Position numbers and translations under genes: made by a program. Below, piece by piece: positions 11,345 to 22,521 of a DNA stretch of 64,000 nucleotides. The stretch comes from Symsagittifera roscoffensis (taxonomy: Eukaryota > Xenacoelomorpha > Acoela > Convolutidae). Where the stretch lies: the NCBI RefSeq assembly GCF_963678635.1, contig NC_087068.1:7683027-7747026 (forward strand), read 5' to 3'. Within the stretch, counting starts at the first letter, position 1. Every line of letters begins with the position of its first letter. A model generated the notes under the pieces. That model saw only the letters and a list, made by a program, of their open reading frames with translations. It searched no databases and was not told the origin of the DNA.

Positions 11345-11470
11345 TAAATGCACTAGCCAGGGTAGTGTAATAGTACGAATATTCTTTTTTTTTACCAGTC
11401 TAAGTCGCAAACATTCGTGCCACTTTTGGCAGCACATTTACGGCTTTTTGATAGCATGTCCTTTAACATT
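11345..11470 (+). mobile_element. Fragment of tRNA-SINE family 2
   Basis: CCAGGGTAGTGTAATAGTACGAA, then CTAAGTCGCAAACATTCGTG, match the body of the fuller copies at 17828 and 31211. The tRNA-like part is absent here; the sequence breaks off within the body. Confidence 0.4.
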
Positions 11471-11777
11471 CGGTTAGTAGTAAGTTAACACAATTGATGC
11501 ATTTCCAAGTCATCAATTGAGTTGGAAAAAAGCTATTTGTTTCAAACATCAGTACAATAATGAAAACTCGTTTTCAAGTGCATAATTTATATAAAATGTG
11601 GTTTTATGCTTTCCATTATTTAACAAGAAAAGTTAGTGTCGATGCCTTCAGTTGTTTATATTCCAACTTGTTATATGCAAAATTCTGTCTATTTTTATTA
11701 GGTGCCTATTTTGCTGCGTCGCATTGGCAATGGATATACAGCTGCCTTATTTGCGACCAGTGTTTGTTAATTCTCAA

Positions 11778-11842
11778 GAGCCTGTGGCGCAGATGCGAGG
11801 ACAGGTGTTTTAAAATCTGGTCGTAGAATCGATTACGCCACA
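11778..11842 (+). mobile_element. tRNA-like fragment
   Basis: GCCTGTGGCGCAGATGCGAGG resembles an A box with D-arm, and GTCGTAGAATCGATTACG resembles a decayed B box and T-arm. A similar sequence lies at 36836-36905. Probably a SINE head or tRNA pseudogene; it cannot fold as a full tRNA. Confidence 0.35.
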
Positions 11843-11894
11843 GCAAAATTTTAATTTTTTATAGGCTTCTTTTTGATTTTTTTTTATTTCTCTT

Positions 11895-12360
11895 TACGCT
11901 TGCGAATAGCCAGCGTTTTTAAACTGGAATAGACTTTTTCGGGTTAACAACTTTTTTAACAGAATCACTTGTATCTGGGTTCATAACGAATTCAAATTTC
12001 TATGCGTTTCTGGCCAACTTAGCCAGGAGGTAACGAATATGCCCGGGATGGCAAAGATTCTGGGTTTGAAACTGACCTGTTTTTTTTTTTCAAACGGACT
12101 ATTATTTGGACAGTGGGCCAATTATTTGTCTGCTTATCTGTGGTCGGCTTAGTTGGCACATCTTGAAGTCGCTTTTTTCTGCTGCGGGCATTTTTTCTAG
12201 TTTTGTTTTTAGATTGATTTACTCTTACAATTAATAATTTTACTTACCTTGACTTCGTATTTCCTTCTTTTTTTGTTACGTTTAAAAAAAGTCCTCGGCC
12301 TAAGTGACTTCGGCCTATTTTTATCGGTTTATTGGTCTAACTTTGAGGCGTTTTAAGAGA
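11895..12360 (+). mobile_element. tRNA-associated dispersed repeat (SINE-like), copy 2
   Basis: Same ordered blocks as copy 1: CGCTTGCGAATAGCCAGCG, TCGGGTTAACAACTTTTTTA, GGTTCATAACGAATTCAA, GGGTTTGAAACTGACCTG followed by poly-T, GTCGGCTTAGTTGGCACATC, CCTTGACTTCGTATTTCC. Copy 3 shows the 5' palindrome most cleanly (CGCTTGC-gacta-GCAAGCG). The copy is followed directly by block B of the tandem repeat. Confidence 0.55.
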
Positions 12361-12429
12361 AACACAACTTGAACACTCCCCTGCGCACTTTTCATGTTGG
12401 TTGAATGTTAACCAATCGGTTTGTTGAAT

Positions 12430-13710
12430 TTTTTCATCATGGAAAATTATTTCCAAATTTATTAGAAAATTTATTATTTTCTCAGAAACTTGTACTGATT
12501 TTCAAAAAGCGGTGTCAATTGAAAGACCGCCTACTCCTCTGTGTGTGGACGCCCAAATTTTCTTAAGAATAAAGATATAGCCCTTGGAATAATCAAATTT
12601 TTGATCTTTGACCGTTTTTAAACTTTTTGAATATTCTCTGAAAATACCCTTCTATATTCGAGATTTTGGGTTCAATTCAAAGACCGGGTTGTGGGAAGCT
12701 CATTCGATCATGCGACTAATCCCAAATATTTCTGACACCAAAAAAATGGCAGTCGGAAATGTCAAAATTTTTGATTAAAGGTTTCGGCAAAGTCAAAATT
12801 AAAAAAAAAGTTTTTGGCTTTTCTCGAGAACTACCCTCCCAAATCTGAGATTTTGGGTTCTATCGGAATTACAGATTGAGTGAATCTCTTCTGCATTGGC
12901 GGCTACGCCCTAATTTTTTTACATAAAAAGCTATGGGTCTCGGAAATGTCAAATTTTTGATTAGTTGACCGTTTCTTTGACTTTTTTCGCTAACTATCCT
13001 GCCAAATCTGATATTATTGGTTTTTTTTTTATATCTGACTATGCCCAGTTTGGTTAAGAACAAAGTTTTGACGTTCAAACAGTTCGAAGTTTTGAAACTT
13101 CGACAGTTTTTTGCAAACTTTTTGACGCAGAAATTACCGTGCCAATTCTCAGGTTGTGTTCAATCGAGAAACCCGGTTTTGGGAATCTTCTCTGCTTACA
13201 CGGCCGCAACTTGCTCTTTTCAGGAAAATGTCATGGATTTTGTAAATCTTGTTGGTCGTTTTTCTAGAAAAATTGGCTGCTTTTAAGAATTTTTTGAATT
13301 TTCTTAAAATTTACAAAATCAAATCTGAGATAAAAAGTTCAACCGAAAGAACCGGTTGCGATAATATTTCCCGCAGAAGCGGCGGCTCATCAATTTTTTT
13401 GTGAGGAAAATGTGATCGTGGGAAATTTTTTTATCTCAATTTTTTTCTCACTTTTTTTAGCAGTGAAACTTCTTACTTTTTTGTAAGGAAAATGTGATCG
13501 TGAGAAAATTGCTTAGCTCAAAATTTTTTACTCTTCTCACTTTTTTTAGTGGGGGAAGTCCACTTTTTGAAGTCTCATTTTTCGGGCCGCATCAGTATAG
13601 CAAATTCATTCAATATCAAACTAATACCTCTAGCTTTAGCTGAACTCATAGTTGCTTTTTATCTAGATATACGAAAACCTAGCTTTTTTCAACATTCAAA
13701 TTTTTTTGAC
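12430..13710 (+). repeat. Block B of degenerate tandem repeat (period about 150-185 bp)
   Basis: Same unit types in the same order as block A: motif starts near 12655, 12838, 13002, 13140 and 13318. Shared landmarks include AATCGAGAAACCCGGTTTTG and the GTGATCGTG(G/A)GAAA repeats at 13412 and 13493. The 3' part GGCCGCATCAGTATAGCAAA... and TAGCTTTAGCTGA is also shared with block A near 7085-7135. Confidence 0.65.
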
Positions 13711-13839
13711 TCAAGTTTCTTAATGTTTAAGTTGTATCGCAAAAGGAACAAAAGTTATTGGTTATGACCGCGAAATGCGAAGTAACTTTGTATGTCTATG
13801 TTTTACATTTTAATACTTTTTCTACCACTACGTGGAAAG

Positions 13840-14190
13840 GAATTTTATATCCGTGTGTGTTTTATTTCCATGTTTTGTTTTTCTGATGGGGTCGAGTGAT
13901 ATGTTTTATCAAACTCCTTTTTGTGATGATTCTATTAAAGTCCAACGAAGGTTTCAGAAAAATTTTATCTGTCGAGAAAAATTGGTTTCAAAGTTTAGCT
14001 TTGTAGTCTAATTTCGAGCAAGTGGGGTGAAAGTTTAGAGCGTAAAACTAATCATTGAACTGTTCAAAATTGGTTTTAAAAGATCCCTTCACCGTTTCCT
14101 GGCATCATTGTAAAAAGAGACAACTCTGAAAAAAAAATTAAATTTTTATTTAAGGCCGTTACTGTTTTTTTTATTTAAGAGAGCAAGTGA
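13840..14190 (+). repeat. Partial copy of dispersed family R4
   Basis: TGTGTGTTTTATTTCC and GGGGTCGAGTGATATGTTTTATCA match the 5' part of R4 copies at 53700 and 59130. R4 is a second dispersed noncoding family in this window; see 47515-48060. Confidence 0.35.
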
Positions 14191-14257
14191 AGTGTAATCG
14201 AGAACTCTACTTTTTTGCCCGTAAACAACGTTTCAAATTCTGCTGACACATTCAATT

Positions 14258-14397
14258 TTGCTAAGTGCAATTTATTTTTTAAGTACCATTTCTAAGTGCA
14301 ATTTATTAGTGTTCTAAGTGCAATTTATTTTATCTAAGTGCAATTTATTTTATAAGGGCAATTTATTGAGTTTTCTAAGTGCAATTTATTTTATCTG
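14258..14397 (+). repeat. Minisatellite, TCTAAGTGCAATTTATTTTA-type units
   Basis: About six imperfect units built around CTAAGTGCAATTTATT, with unit lengths of about 20-30 bp because of small insertions. A simple local tandem repeat with no coding capacity. Confidence 0.8.
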
Positions 14398-14576
14398 GTA
14401 CGCTTTCAAGCAGTTCCATTCCAAAGCTTGGATTTCTTAATTTTCGATTCAAATAATTTTAACTATAATTGAAAGATATTTTGTAATTTGTAAGTTCTTT
14501 TACGGTTCCGGTTTTTGTTGTTTTAGTTCTATCAATATATGCTGCGCAGGACAAACATCACCCGGGACAAACAAAA

Positions 14577-15066
14577 ACAATACTACTCGTATCAGGGCGA
14601 AGCTCTGAATGTTCCGACTACCTTTTAATGTCTATGGAGCAGTAATAGCATGAAAAAAAATGTAATAAAATAAAATGAATTTTTTTTGAATTTTTTTTGT
14701 GAAATCATCCCCCAATACGCCATATAAAGCACAAAGTGAGAGATTTCGCTCCTAGTAACAAATAATTTATGGCAAATACGCTTCCTTCAACCAATTTGGA
14801 ACGATTTCTAAGACGATTAAATCTCCGCTTACTCATTAATAGCGCTCGTTATTTGTCCCGAATTGGCCAAAATGGTAATCTTTAAACCCCCATAACTTTA
14901 CAAAAAATGATCACAGGTGAAATATCGTTTCAAATTTAACCTCAGGACAACAACACCTTTTGAATGATAAAAAAATATTCCGTCAAAAATGGTCGAAACT
15001 TGTCTGAAGAAAAAAAACCACCCCGAGCACAAATATTCCGTTACTTTTGTTACGAAAGTCGGAAAA
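14577..15066 (-). mobile_element. Helentron-like element, near-complete copy
   Basis: Reverse-orientation copy of about 490 bp. Its 3' terminus (read as complement) has the internal inverted motif AGTCGGAACATTC, hairpin-forming CAGAGCTTCGCCCTG and ATACGAGTAGTATTGTT. Its 5' terminus shows CCGACTTTCGTAACAAAAG. Internal blocks TTAATCGTCTTAGAAATCG and CACCTGTGATC match the 42839 copy. No open frame; non-autonomous. Confidence 0.65.
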
Positions 15067-15494
15067 ATAACTTCCTTCTTTTAATATTGCAGTAACTTAT
15101 GTAAGTTAGCGACGACTCGTTTCCAAATGAGTATATAAAGCTTCTTCAAACAAGACTGATTCGTGTGTTTTATCATTCGTGTAAGCCGCTTATTCAAAGC
15201 CAACCCTAGAGATCGTAACAGCGACTCTTTTATGAAGATTTTTCCGACATTTTTGTCGGAGGCTTTAATTTCAGTGTTTTCATCACTATATTTCATGCGA
15301 TCACAGGAAAAACTGAATTTTTTCATTTTTTAAGATTACTGAGATCAGAACTTCGGTGCTTAATGAGGTGATGTGATCTTGTTTTAATATACATAATATG
15401 AATCAGTTTTTTCCGCATTTTGTTGAATATGGCGAAAAAAAGTCGTTCAACTGGTGAGTTTGGAGTGATGAGAACGAAACTGACACTGAAAAAA

Positions 15495-15562
15495 TTCAAA
15501 TCTTGATTTTCGTTTCAAATCTTGATTTTCGTTTCAAATCTTGATTTTCGTTTCAAATCTTA
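15495..15562 (+). repeat. 19-bp tandem repeat
   Basis: TCAAATCTTGATTTTCGTT is repeated three times exactly, followed by a fourth partial unit. Array is 68 bp. Confidence 0.9.
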
Positions 15563-17827
15563 ACTGTGACGCGACACAGCCCTCGATATGGAAGGTCAAT
15601 AGACCACGATCAAGGCAAGTAATTAATCGGTTCAACGACATCTTGAGAGGCATTGGTTTGAATTGCATTATGGTTGAATCAATGATGCATTTTGCTTATA
15701 TTCGTATCTAATGTACATACTAAACTGTTTGCAAGTGCAATTACTTCTAATCAAATTTAAATATTACTCCTAGCTAAGAGTTCTCCAATGTGTTGGCCTT
15801 CCTAGGCACAACGGGATGCTAATCTATCTCAAAAGCAAGTAGCAATTATCTGGACCCCCCCCCCCCCCTAAATGTTTAGGTAATTTGCCCCGAATAATTT
15901 TTCTTGTCAATTCCTTCTCCCGTATTACTCGACTTTGTATTGTATTGTATCTTTGGATTACATTTTTGGATAGCATCTAATTAGTTCAGCAGATAAATGA
16001 TATCAAAGAGTTAAACTGGTTCCTCACTTTCTTAACACTACATAAAAACATAACTGCGTGAGCTATCGCGACATTGTTTTGCTTCTTTCTTGACACAGCT
16101 TAATTTAGTACAAATTTTCTCGATTTGCAATTAACTGCCTTTTTTAGCCAAATAAACATGCAAATCCTTGGTCGTTACGACGCGTAAGTAGTACCATTAA
16201 CACTGCTATGTTCTATGAGTATTTTAAACGGCTAGTAAAATCTTCGTAGGAGGTTTTCGATTTAGGGTCCCAATTTATTATTCGAATCATTTGGCGAGTT
16301 CGAGTTCCAACCCACCAGCGCTCTTTACCTCTTTCAATATCTCTGTTTCTTGGGGGTTGATTGTTGTTTTAATTATTTGTCCCTCCAGTGGAACGGTAAA
16401 CAACACCCAAACTTGCCCCCGTTCCATATTCAGGACTCGTTTGAAGTTCCATGTCGGAAGGGAGACTCTTTCGGGTCAGTCACTCTTCTCATTTGACTTA
16501 TGTTGGCCTGCTAGAGATTTGTGAATGCAATCCCCAGTCGAAGGACAGAAGCTTTAAATTAGTGGCAAAATGATAAATGTATAGGGCAATAAGTCGAATA
16601 GCCCAAAGGGTTTTGCTTTCGAAAGGGTATAGATCAATTTTTTTGAGGCTTGATGTTTTGCTAGGTTGGAACCTTTTAAAGGCTATATTGCATTATGCAA
16701 ACTTTTGGTTGGCTGCATTTTTTAAAACTTGAAGAGCAAGAAATTCGATTTTTGCAGCGGATGAAAGGTATATTTATGCTTCTTGTTACCAATGCACGTT
16801 CGGTTTGTCGAATGGGGGATTCTGTGGGCCTGTCGCTATTACAAAAATCATTCGGGTTTCTCGGTAAAAATAATCTAGTAGCAGTGTTAAATGAATTGTT
16901 AAACTAAGATTGATACTTATTTTGATGGCGCTAAACTCGATTGTTTATTATCTGCTAATTCCTTTTCCCTTTAAAGCTCATTCAACCTGTCAAATATTAA
17001 ATATAAATTTAGGTCGGTTGAACAGACAGACTCTTGATCTAATCTTAGAAGATTGAAATACTCTTTTGTGAATTTAACCGCATGAAACTCGTTATCGAAC
17101 CGAAACATGGATTTTTTAATATAAATTACCGAAATATGGATTTTTTATGTAAGAGGTAATGTCCGTTCTTTTAATGGCTGAGTTGAGGGGTTCGAGGCCG
17201 TACAGTGCCTATAGTTTTTGTAATCTGAAAATTTTCTGATTCAAAAAATCAATTGTCGGACTACCGTTTTTCTCTCTTATCGTGGAGTTCATTCAATGGA
17301 GCCCACTCGAAATATTCACTGCGGTTGATTCGAGGACTTCGTAGTAAATGTAAAATAGTTTACCACCTAAACAAAAAGGATATCGGAAGTCTGAAGTGAC
17401 TGCTTGATAAACCATTTGTGATCTTGTGATCGGTCTGCTTTAAATTTACAGAAACAGATTTATGCCTGTCTCGCATGTTTTACAGCTAGTTGCTGCTAGG
17501 TTGTTTTGGCAATTGAGTGTTAATGGATATTTCATATGGGGGTAAATAAAGAGCAGTTTTCCCATTAAACAAAGACAATTTTAATGGGCTATAATGGCGC
17601 CAACACTGCCACACATGATTTTTTTTCATCCGGCCAACTTTCTCAATTAAGCCGTTTGTAGTTGAGCATATGTGTCGAAAATTTTTTTATTTACTACTGA
17701 TTTTTTTTTTTGCGTTGGAAGCAAAATTAAGTCAATCGTAAACTGAATTCAATGGAATGGTATCAATTAGTTTGTGTGTAAACCAAATTAATTCATTTAT
17801 TTTATTAAGAACATTGTCGAATCTATT
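15563..17827. other. Intergenic, no confident gene
   Basis: Contains a 14-C homopolymer at about 15856-15869 and a minus-strand open stretch at about 16295-16490 (see findings). Otherwise AT-rich and unassigned. Confidence 0.4.
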
Positions 17828-18122
17828 TACACGTCCGAGCAGCGTAGTGTAGTAGTAGTACGAACCTTTTTTCTAACCTAACTCGCAAAGAAAAGTATTC
17901 AATGAAAGTGTTTACTTATTTGGTGGTACTTTTGCTATAATCACGATATGTAGCATTGGAAATTTCATAGCACCTGTTCTCTGTTTTGTTTGTGGCTAGT
18001 TTTTGAGAATAATTAGGCTTCCGTGGCTGAGTGGTTAATGCGTGAGACTCATTATCTCTAGATCGCAGATCGAATTCGAGATGTAGTCGATTTTTTACTA
18101 ATTCGAGGCTTCGCCTCTGTGA
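17828..18122 (+). mobile_element. tRNA-SINE family 2, copy with tRNA-like 3' part
   Basis: The body (GTAGTAGTACGAACCTTTTT, CTAACTCGCAAA, TGTAGCATTGGAAATTTCATAG, CACCTGTTCTCTGTTTTGTTTGTG) is followed by a tRNA Ser/Leu-like segment (GTGGCTGAGTGGTTAATGC ... GATCGCAGATCGAATTCGAG). It ends in ATTCGAGGCTTCGCCTCTGTG, which contains the hairpin GAGGC-TTC-GCCTC. The same order occurs at 31211-31490, so the pieces form one element with the tRNA-like part downstream of the body. Confidence 0.6.
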
Positions 18123-18194
18123 TATGAAAATAGGATCATGGAAGTCCGTTTCTACATGTCACGATAGAGAATCGTCATCTGAATACAAATCATC

Positions 18195-18500
18195 TCTACG
18201 CTTGCGACTAGCAAGCGTTGCCAAACTTGAATATAGACTTTGTTTCGTGTTAACAATTGGCTTATCAGAATCATTTGAATCATTTTACCTTTGGTTCATA
18301 TGAAATCAAAAGTCAGACGTTAATTCGCGCTTGTGGTGAAGATTTTACGCACCTGCCTATAGACAAGGGTTAGTGGTTCAAATCCGGCCTAAACCTGTTT
18401 TTGTTTTTTTTGCGGAAAATTGTCCGCGCGTAAAAATTTTTTTTGACGGACTTATGTTTGTCTGCTTTTTTGTCGGCTTAGTTGCCGCCGCACCAAATTT
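18195..18500 (+). mobile_element. tRNA-associated dispersed repeat (SINE-like), copy 3
   Basis: Starts with the palindrome CGCTTGCGACTAGCAAGCG, then TCGTGTTAACAATTGGCTTA and TTTGGTTCATATGAAATCAA. A tRNA-like segment follows (CTTGTGGTGAAGATTTTACGC ... GTTAGTGGTTCAAATCC), then ACCTG with poly-T and GTCGGCTTAGTTGCCGCC. Here the B box GGTTCAAATCC is close to consensus, giving the clearest evidence for a tRNA origin of this family. Confidence 0.6.
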
Positions 18501-18664
18501 GCCTAACTTACTCAAACTTCCACACTTATTCAAAAAAAAAATGCTTCAGTGTATTCCGGTTTTGGGCAAGTAATTCAAATCCAAGAAATTTTGCCTATTT
18601 TTTTGCTATTTTTTTCATGCTGTTCATGAAAAGTGTAAGGAAGTTGTTTTCTTTTGACATACAA

Positions 18665-18752
18665 GGAGTGTTCTGTGGGTTTAATGCATTGGTAGCACCC
18701 ATGCTTTAGACGACAAATCATAGAAGTTCGATTTCTGTCGGGACCTGTTTTT
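18665..18752 (+). mobile_element. tRNA-like fragment with ACCTGTTTTTTT tail
   Basis: GTGGGTTTAATGCATTGGTAG and AGAAGTTCGATTTCTGTCGG look like decayed A- and B-box regions. They are followed by GACCTGTTTTTTT as in the family at 7655 and 18195, so this is probably a second, separate head of that family. Confidence 0.35.
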
Positions 18753-18759
18753 TTAGTCG

Positions 18760-21700
18760 AAATTGAAAAGATTTTGAATATTTTAGGCTTTCGTGTCTTC
18801 TAATTTTTATCGGAATAGTGCCTACTGAAAGGTTCGGTTTCTTTTTAATACTTTGAAAGCTCTTTTCAGTTTCTATTTGTGCTGGTAATTTTGTTTGAGG
18901 GATTTTTTTTCTTTTAACAGTTTTTAGTTCATCTAAAAAAAACAATTAATTGAAGTTTTTTTTCAATTTTTGGTTTGTCTATTCATTTGCTGGTAATCAT
19001 AGTCATACATTTTGTATCTTAAGTGATGCGAAGATCCGCTTTGCCTTTGTGTTAAATTTCAAATTGAAGGTCTTCATTTGCAATACACTTCTCCAATTTT
19101 TCTTGAAGTAAGTGAGAAGTAGGATTATTTGAGTAGTAAGATCAGCAGAAAACGAGTGAAAGATCCAGAAAGCTTCATCCGTAAAAGTTCTTTGTTCGTT
19201 CCGTAAGAATGGTAGTTTCGTGAATCATGTTATATCGATCGCACTATCCAATGGTAAAAGGAGCTTTTTTACTATTTCCATCCCTATCGCAAAAGGGGAT
19301 TTGCTACTATAGATTCTAAATCCGCATATGTTTAACCTTCGATTAAGTTCTAGGGTTAGTTATTCTTTACTTGCTACCGAAGGGCGAAGGTATGATGATA
19401 TCCAGTTAAAACGTTTGGCATCAATTGCCTCGATAAATTGCTTTAATGATCTCAATAACTCCTCGGATGGTGATTTTGGGAACATGTTCCGAGTTGTCTT
19501 CCGTTCCCAGTTGCTCTGGCGCTCGTAAACAATTACAAGAGGATTTGTTAAACCATGTTTCTTGAGGTCAGTCACTTTCTCCGACTGTGCGTGAATACTT
19601 TTTGCTTCTAGTATTTCGTCTCATGTGGTAATCGGCTCTCCGCTCTTTGATCGGTTTGGATTCCCACTGTCTATTTTATTTACCCTCAGTAGTAGCAGTT
19701 TAGTAAACAGAAATCCCACTAAGCCATCTCAACAGAAACAAATACCTCCTTCTGTGAGTGACAAATAATCATTAATCTGTACCATTGCGCTATGCACACT
19801 TAGTGATAATAGCTTTTTCGAAGTTGCATATTAAATTATCAGTGTTTCCTTGATTCAGACCGGAATTATTGAGTTTTTGTCCTATTTTGCAATTTTGTTG
19901 CGAATCTTATCATATCATTTTGGAAGGAATTTGCATCGCATGTTTTTGTCCTCACGCGTAAGTCAAATTTGATTATTTAGTTCATTTTTGGAGGCGTTTT
20001 AATCATGTTGAAGTAATGACGATTCAGATGTGTGATATTTTACTCGAAGTTTTAAGGTTAACAGCACTCGCAGCGCAATACGTGCTGTCTTTTTTGTTCG
20101 GAACGCGCAGGGATTGGAATTAAGTATGTCCTAGATTTTTGTAACGCAAATTCAGGTACCATAAATATAAGTCTGATGGGTTAGACGAATAAACGTCAGA
20201 TATTTAAGCCCTTTCTTTCAGTGGTAATTCGAATTCTAAAAGTTTTTGAACCATAATTAGGCTGTAGTTCAATTTTATTACCAACCAAGAAGAAATTTAG
20301 TATTCGTGTATTTATCATTTTCACAAAGTAAAATTTTTTCCGTAATAGTATCAAAGTTATTTTGTTTTTCCTAGTTTTTTGTTACGTGGAAGGAACATTA
20401 AATTGTGATTCGAGCGAATAAAGCGAGTTAACAGCAGGCTCGTGATAGGGCGATAAGTATTTTATTAAGCCGTGAAGCTTAGTTCCTCCAATACAATTAT
20501 TGTTTTTTGTAGAGCTTTTATCGAAATAAAAAAATTTGTAAGATTCATAAATTTTCTGCAATTTTTTCTTTTCATTTTTTGAAAAAAGTGTTTTCTTGAA
20601 ATGTGGTGTTTATTTTTGGTTTTCAATAAAATAAAATTGTTTCTTGAATCATTTCAAGAGCCCTTTTTTAATGTTTTTTTTTCAACGAGAACTGATTGGA
20701 ATGTTTCGTGCTAGTTACGCCTTGAGCGGTTTCTATTTTTCTTCCGACCACGCCACCAAGAAGTAATATGGATTATATTGTTCTTTTCTCCGGCAGATTT
20801 TGACTACTTCAAATAAACGCTGTAGAGGGCCATGTAAATATGATATTGAAGCCGTGATTCGGGTTCCTAGACACTTTAAATTGGTTTCCTCGTTTTTTTT
20901 TAGATTTAATTACACTAATTTAATTAACATTTTTTGAACGATTCTTACATTTTGATTTTGAACGATTCTTACATTTTGAGCCATTATTATCTCATATACT
21001 TGCGTTCAAACCTAATTAAGTCGCTCTTTCCGAGAGAAACAACAATTTTGAAAAAGAACAATGTAGAATGTTTTGTAGGTTTGTATACTTAATTTTGAAC
21101 TTCTTTTTAAATCCTTGTGTTCGGAACACTCTGAACTACTTGCACCGCAAACTGCCATCAAATAGGTACAAATGCATACCTAACTAATATATGCCTTCTT
21201 TTTCTGTGACTTTGAAAGATAACCTGGATAACTCAACGTCGAAGCACCACCCATGCCCTTGAAGTTTCAAGCTAGCTATTTTAAGTTTCAAGTCCGATTT
21301 AGATTTATTCGACCTAATGTTTTTCCTTATCCTTATTAATTCCTGGGTATAAATCGAACTTCCCTTTTCGGGCATTTTATTGTGGTAAAATTTAGTGTAT
21401 CAACTACGTGTTGCAATTTGCAACAAGCCGAAAGCTAAGCTAAAGTAAGACCAAACCCAGTGAATTTTCAAATACAGCTTTTCCTGGTATACAGGAATAC
21501 TTCTGATTTTCAATTTAGGTTTTAAACTTATTTTGTGGAAATTTAAAGCTACACAGCACAAATTTGATACACTTCTTTGGTTGAGAGTATCAAGAAATAT
21601 GTTTCAAGTGATTTGAAGTTAGATGATATTTCACTTAAAAGTATTACAATATTACCATTTTAAATTAGATTTGTTCAGCTGATTAAATCATCTATATTAT

Positions 21701-22240
21701 TGTATTTTAAGCACATGAAAGCCTTGCAGTTAGCCCATTCATACTTTGATCTGATTGGAGGAAATTTGAGCGGGATACTTTCAAATGGGTTCAAATTTGA
21801 ATCAAATTGAAAGTTGTCCTTGGCTGAATTCAAATGTAGATATTAGAAATAATGTCCAGGTTCAACGGGGTTGAAGATAAGGTATAAAAATATATTCAAC
21901 GAATCATTCAAAGTATTGATAATTTAATTAGCGAAAAATTATCTGGACTTCAAACAAAAAGTTTTCATTGATTTTTAATTTTGTTGGGTAAAAGTTCCAC
22001 CAAAGGACCTATTTTCCGTTAACAAAATTTATTTGATTTTAATCAGATTTTGGTTTTTATTTCTTTTGCTTGGTTATTTTGAGGATTTAGGGTTTTTTGG
22101 TCGTTCTTTCAATTAGATTTGTCGTTTTGTTGGACTCTAAAGACTTCATGTTTCTTTTTCAGTTGGCTTGTGTGCTGATTAAATCCAACAGCCCCAAAAT
22201 TGTACCCTAGTCTATTTTATTTATTCTGCCCACTCGCGAC
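18760..22240. other. Intergenic, unassigned
   Basis: About 3.5 kb with no gene or RNA gene seen. A partial R4-like stretch lies near 20400-20650 (GATTCGAGCGAATAAAGCGAG). A short hairpin-ending motif, GATCCGCTTTGCCTTTGTGT, near 19032 resembles the 3' end of SINE family 2. Confidence 0.4.
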
Positions 22241-22242
22241 AA

Positions 22243-22521
22243 TAATCTCGAGAACCGATTGAAGAACCCATCCAGCAGTTTGAAGCCAAAGAAAATTTGA
22301 ATGGAAAGCAAAAGGATCCGCCAACAATTCCTGGTCAAATTCTAAAGAAGGCAGTAGCTATTGTTAAACCGCAAGTTGAACTTAATCGGCCGAAAGGGTC
22401 TAATCCAATCTCAAAGAAAAGAAACACAGCACAACTGAACCAAGAGAGCCAATATACAAGTCAGAGAAACAGCAGGATTAGCAGTCGGACAGAGAACCAA
22501 ACCGCAAGTTTCTTGGTTTGA
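22243..22521 (+). other. Hydrophilic open frame of unknown nature
   Basis: A frame open from 22246 to a TGA at 22519-22521 (about 91 codons) with no ATG near its start. It encodes a Lys/Gln/Asn-rich, disordered-looking peptide (VKPQVELNRPKGSN). Composition is more coding-like than the neighbourhood. It could be an unrecognised exon, an upstream part of the cyclin transcript or a retroelement fragment. I recognise no family. Confidence 0.2.

Noticed and set aside
14258-14397. CRISPR-like array
   Set aside because: Units are about 20 bp with irregular AT spacers that are themselves unit remnants; the genome is animal. It is a minisatellite.
17999-18090. Functional tRNA gene (Ser/Leu type)
   Set aside because: The A and B boxes are recognisable but the arms do not pair, and the segment recurs at 31390 as part of a dispersed element.
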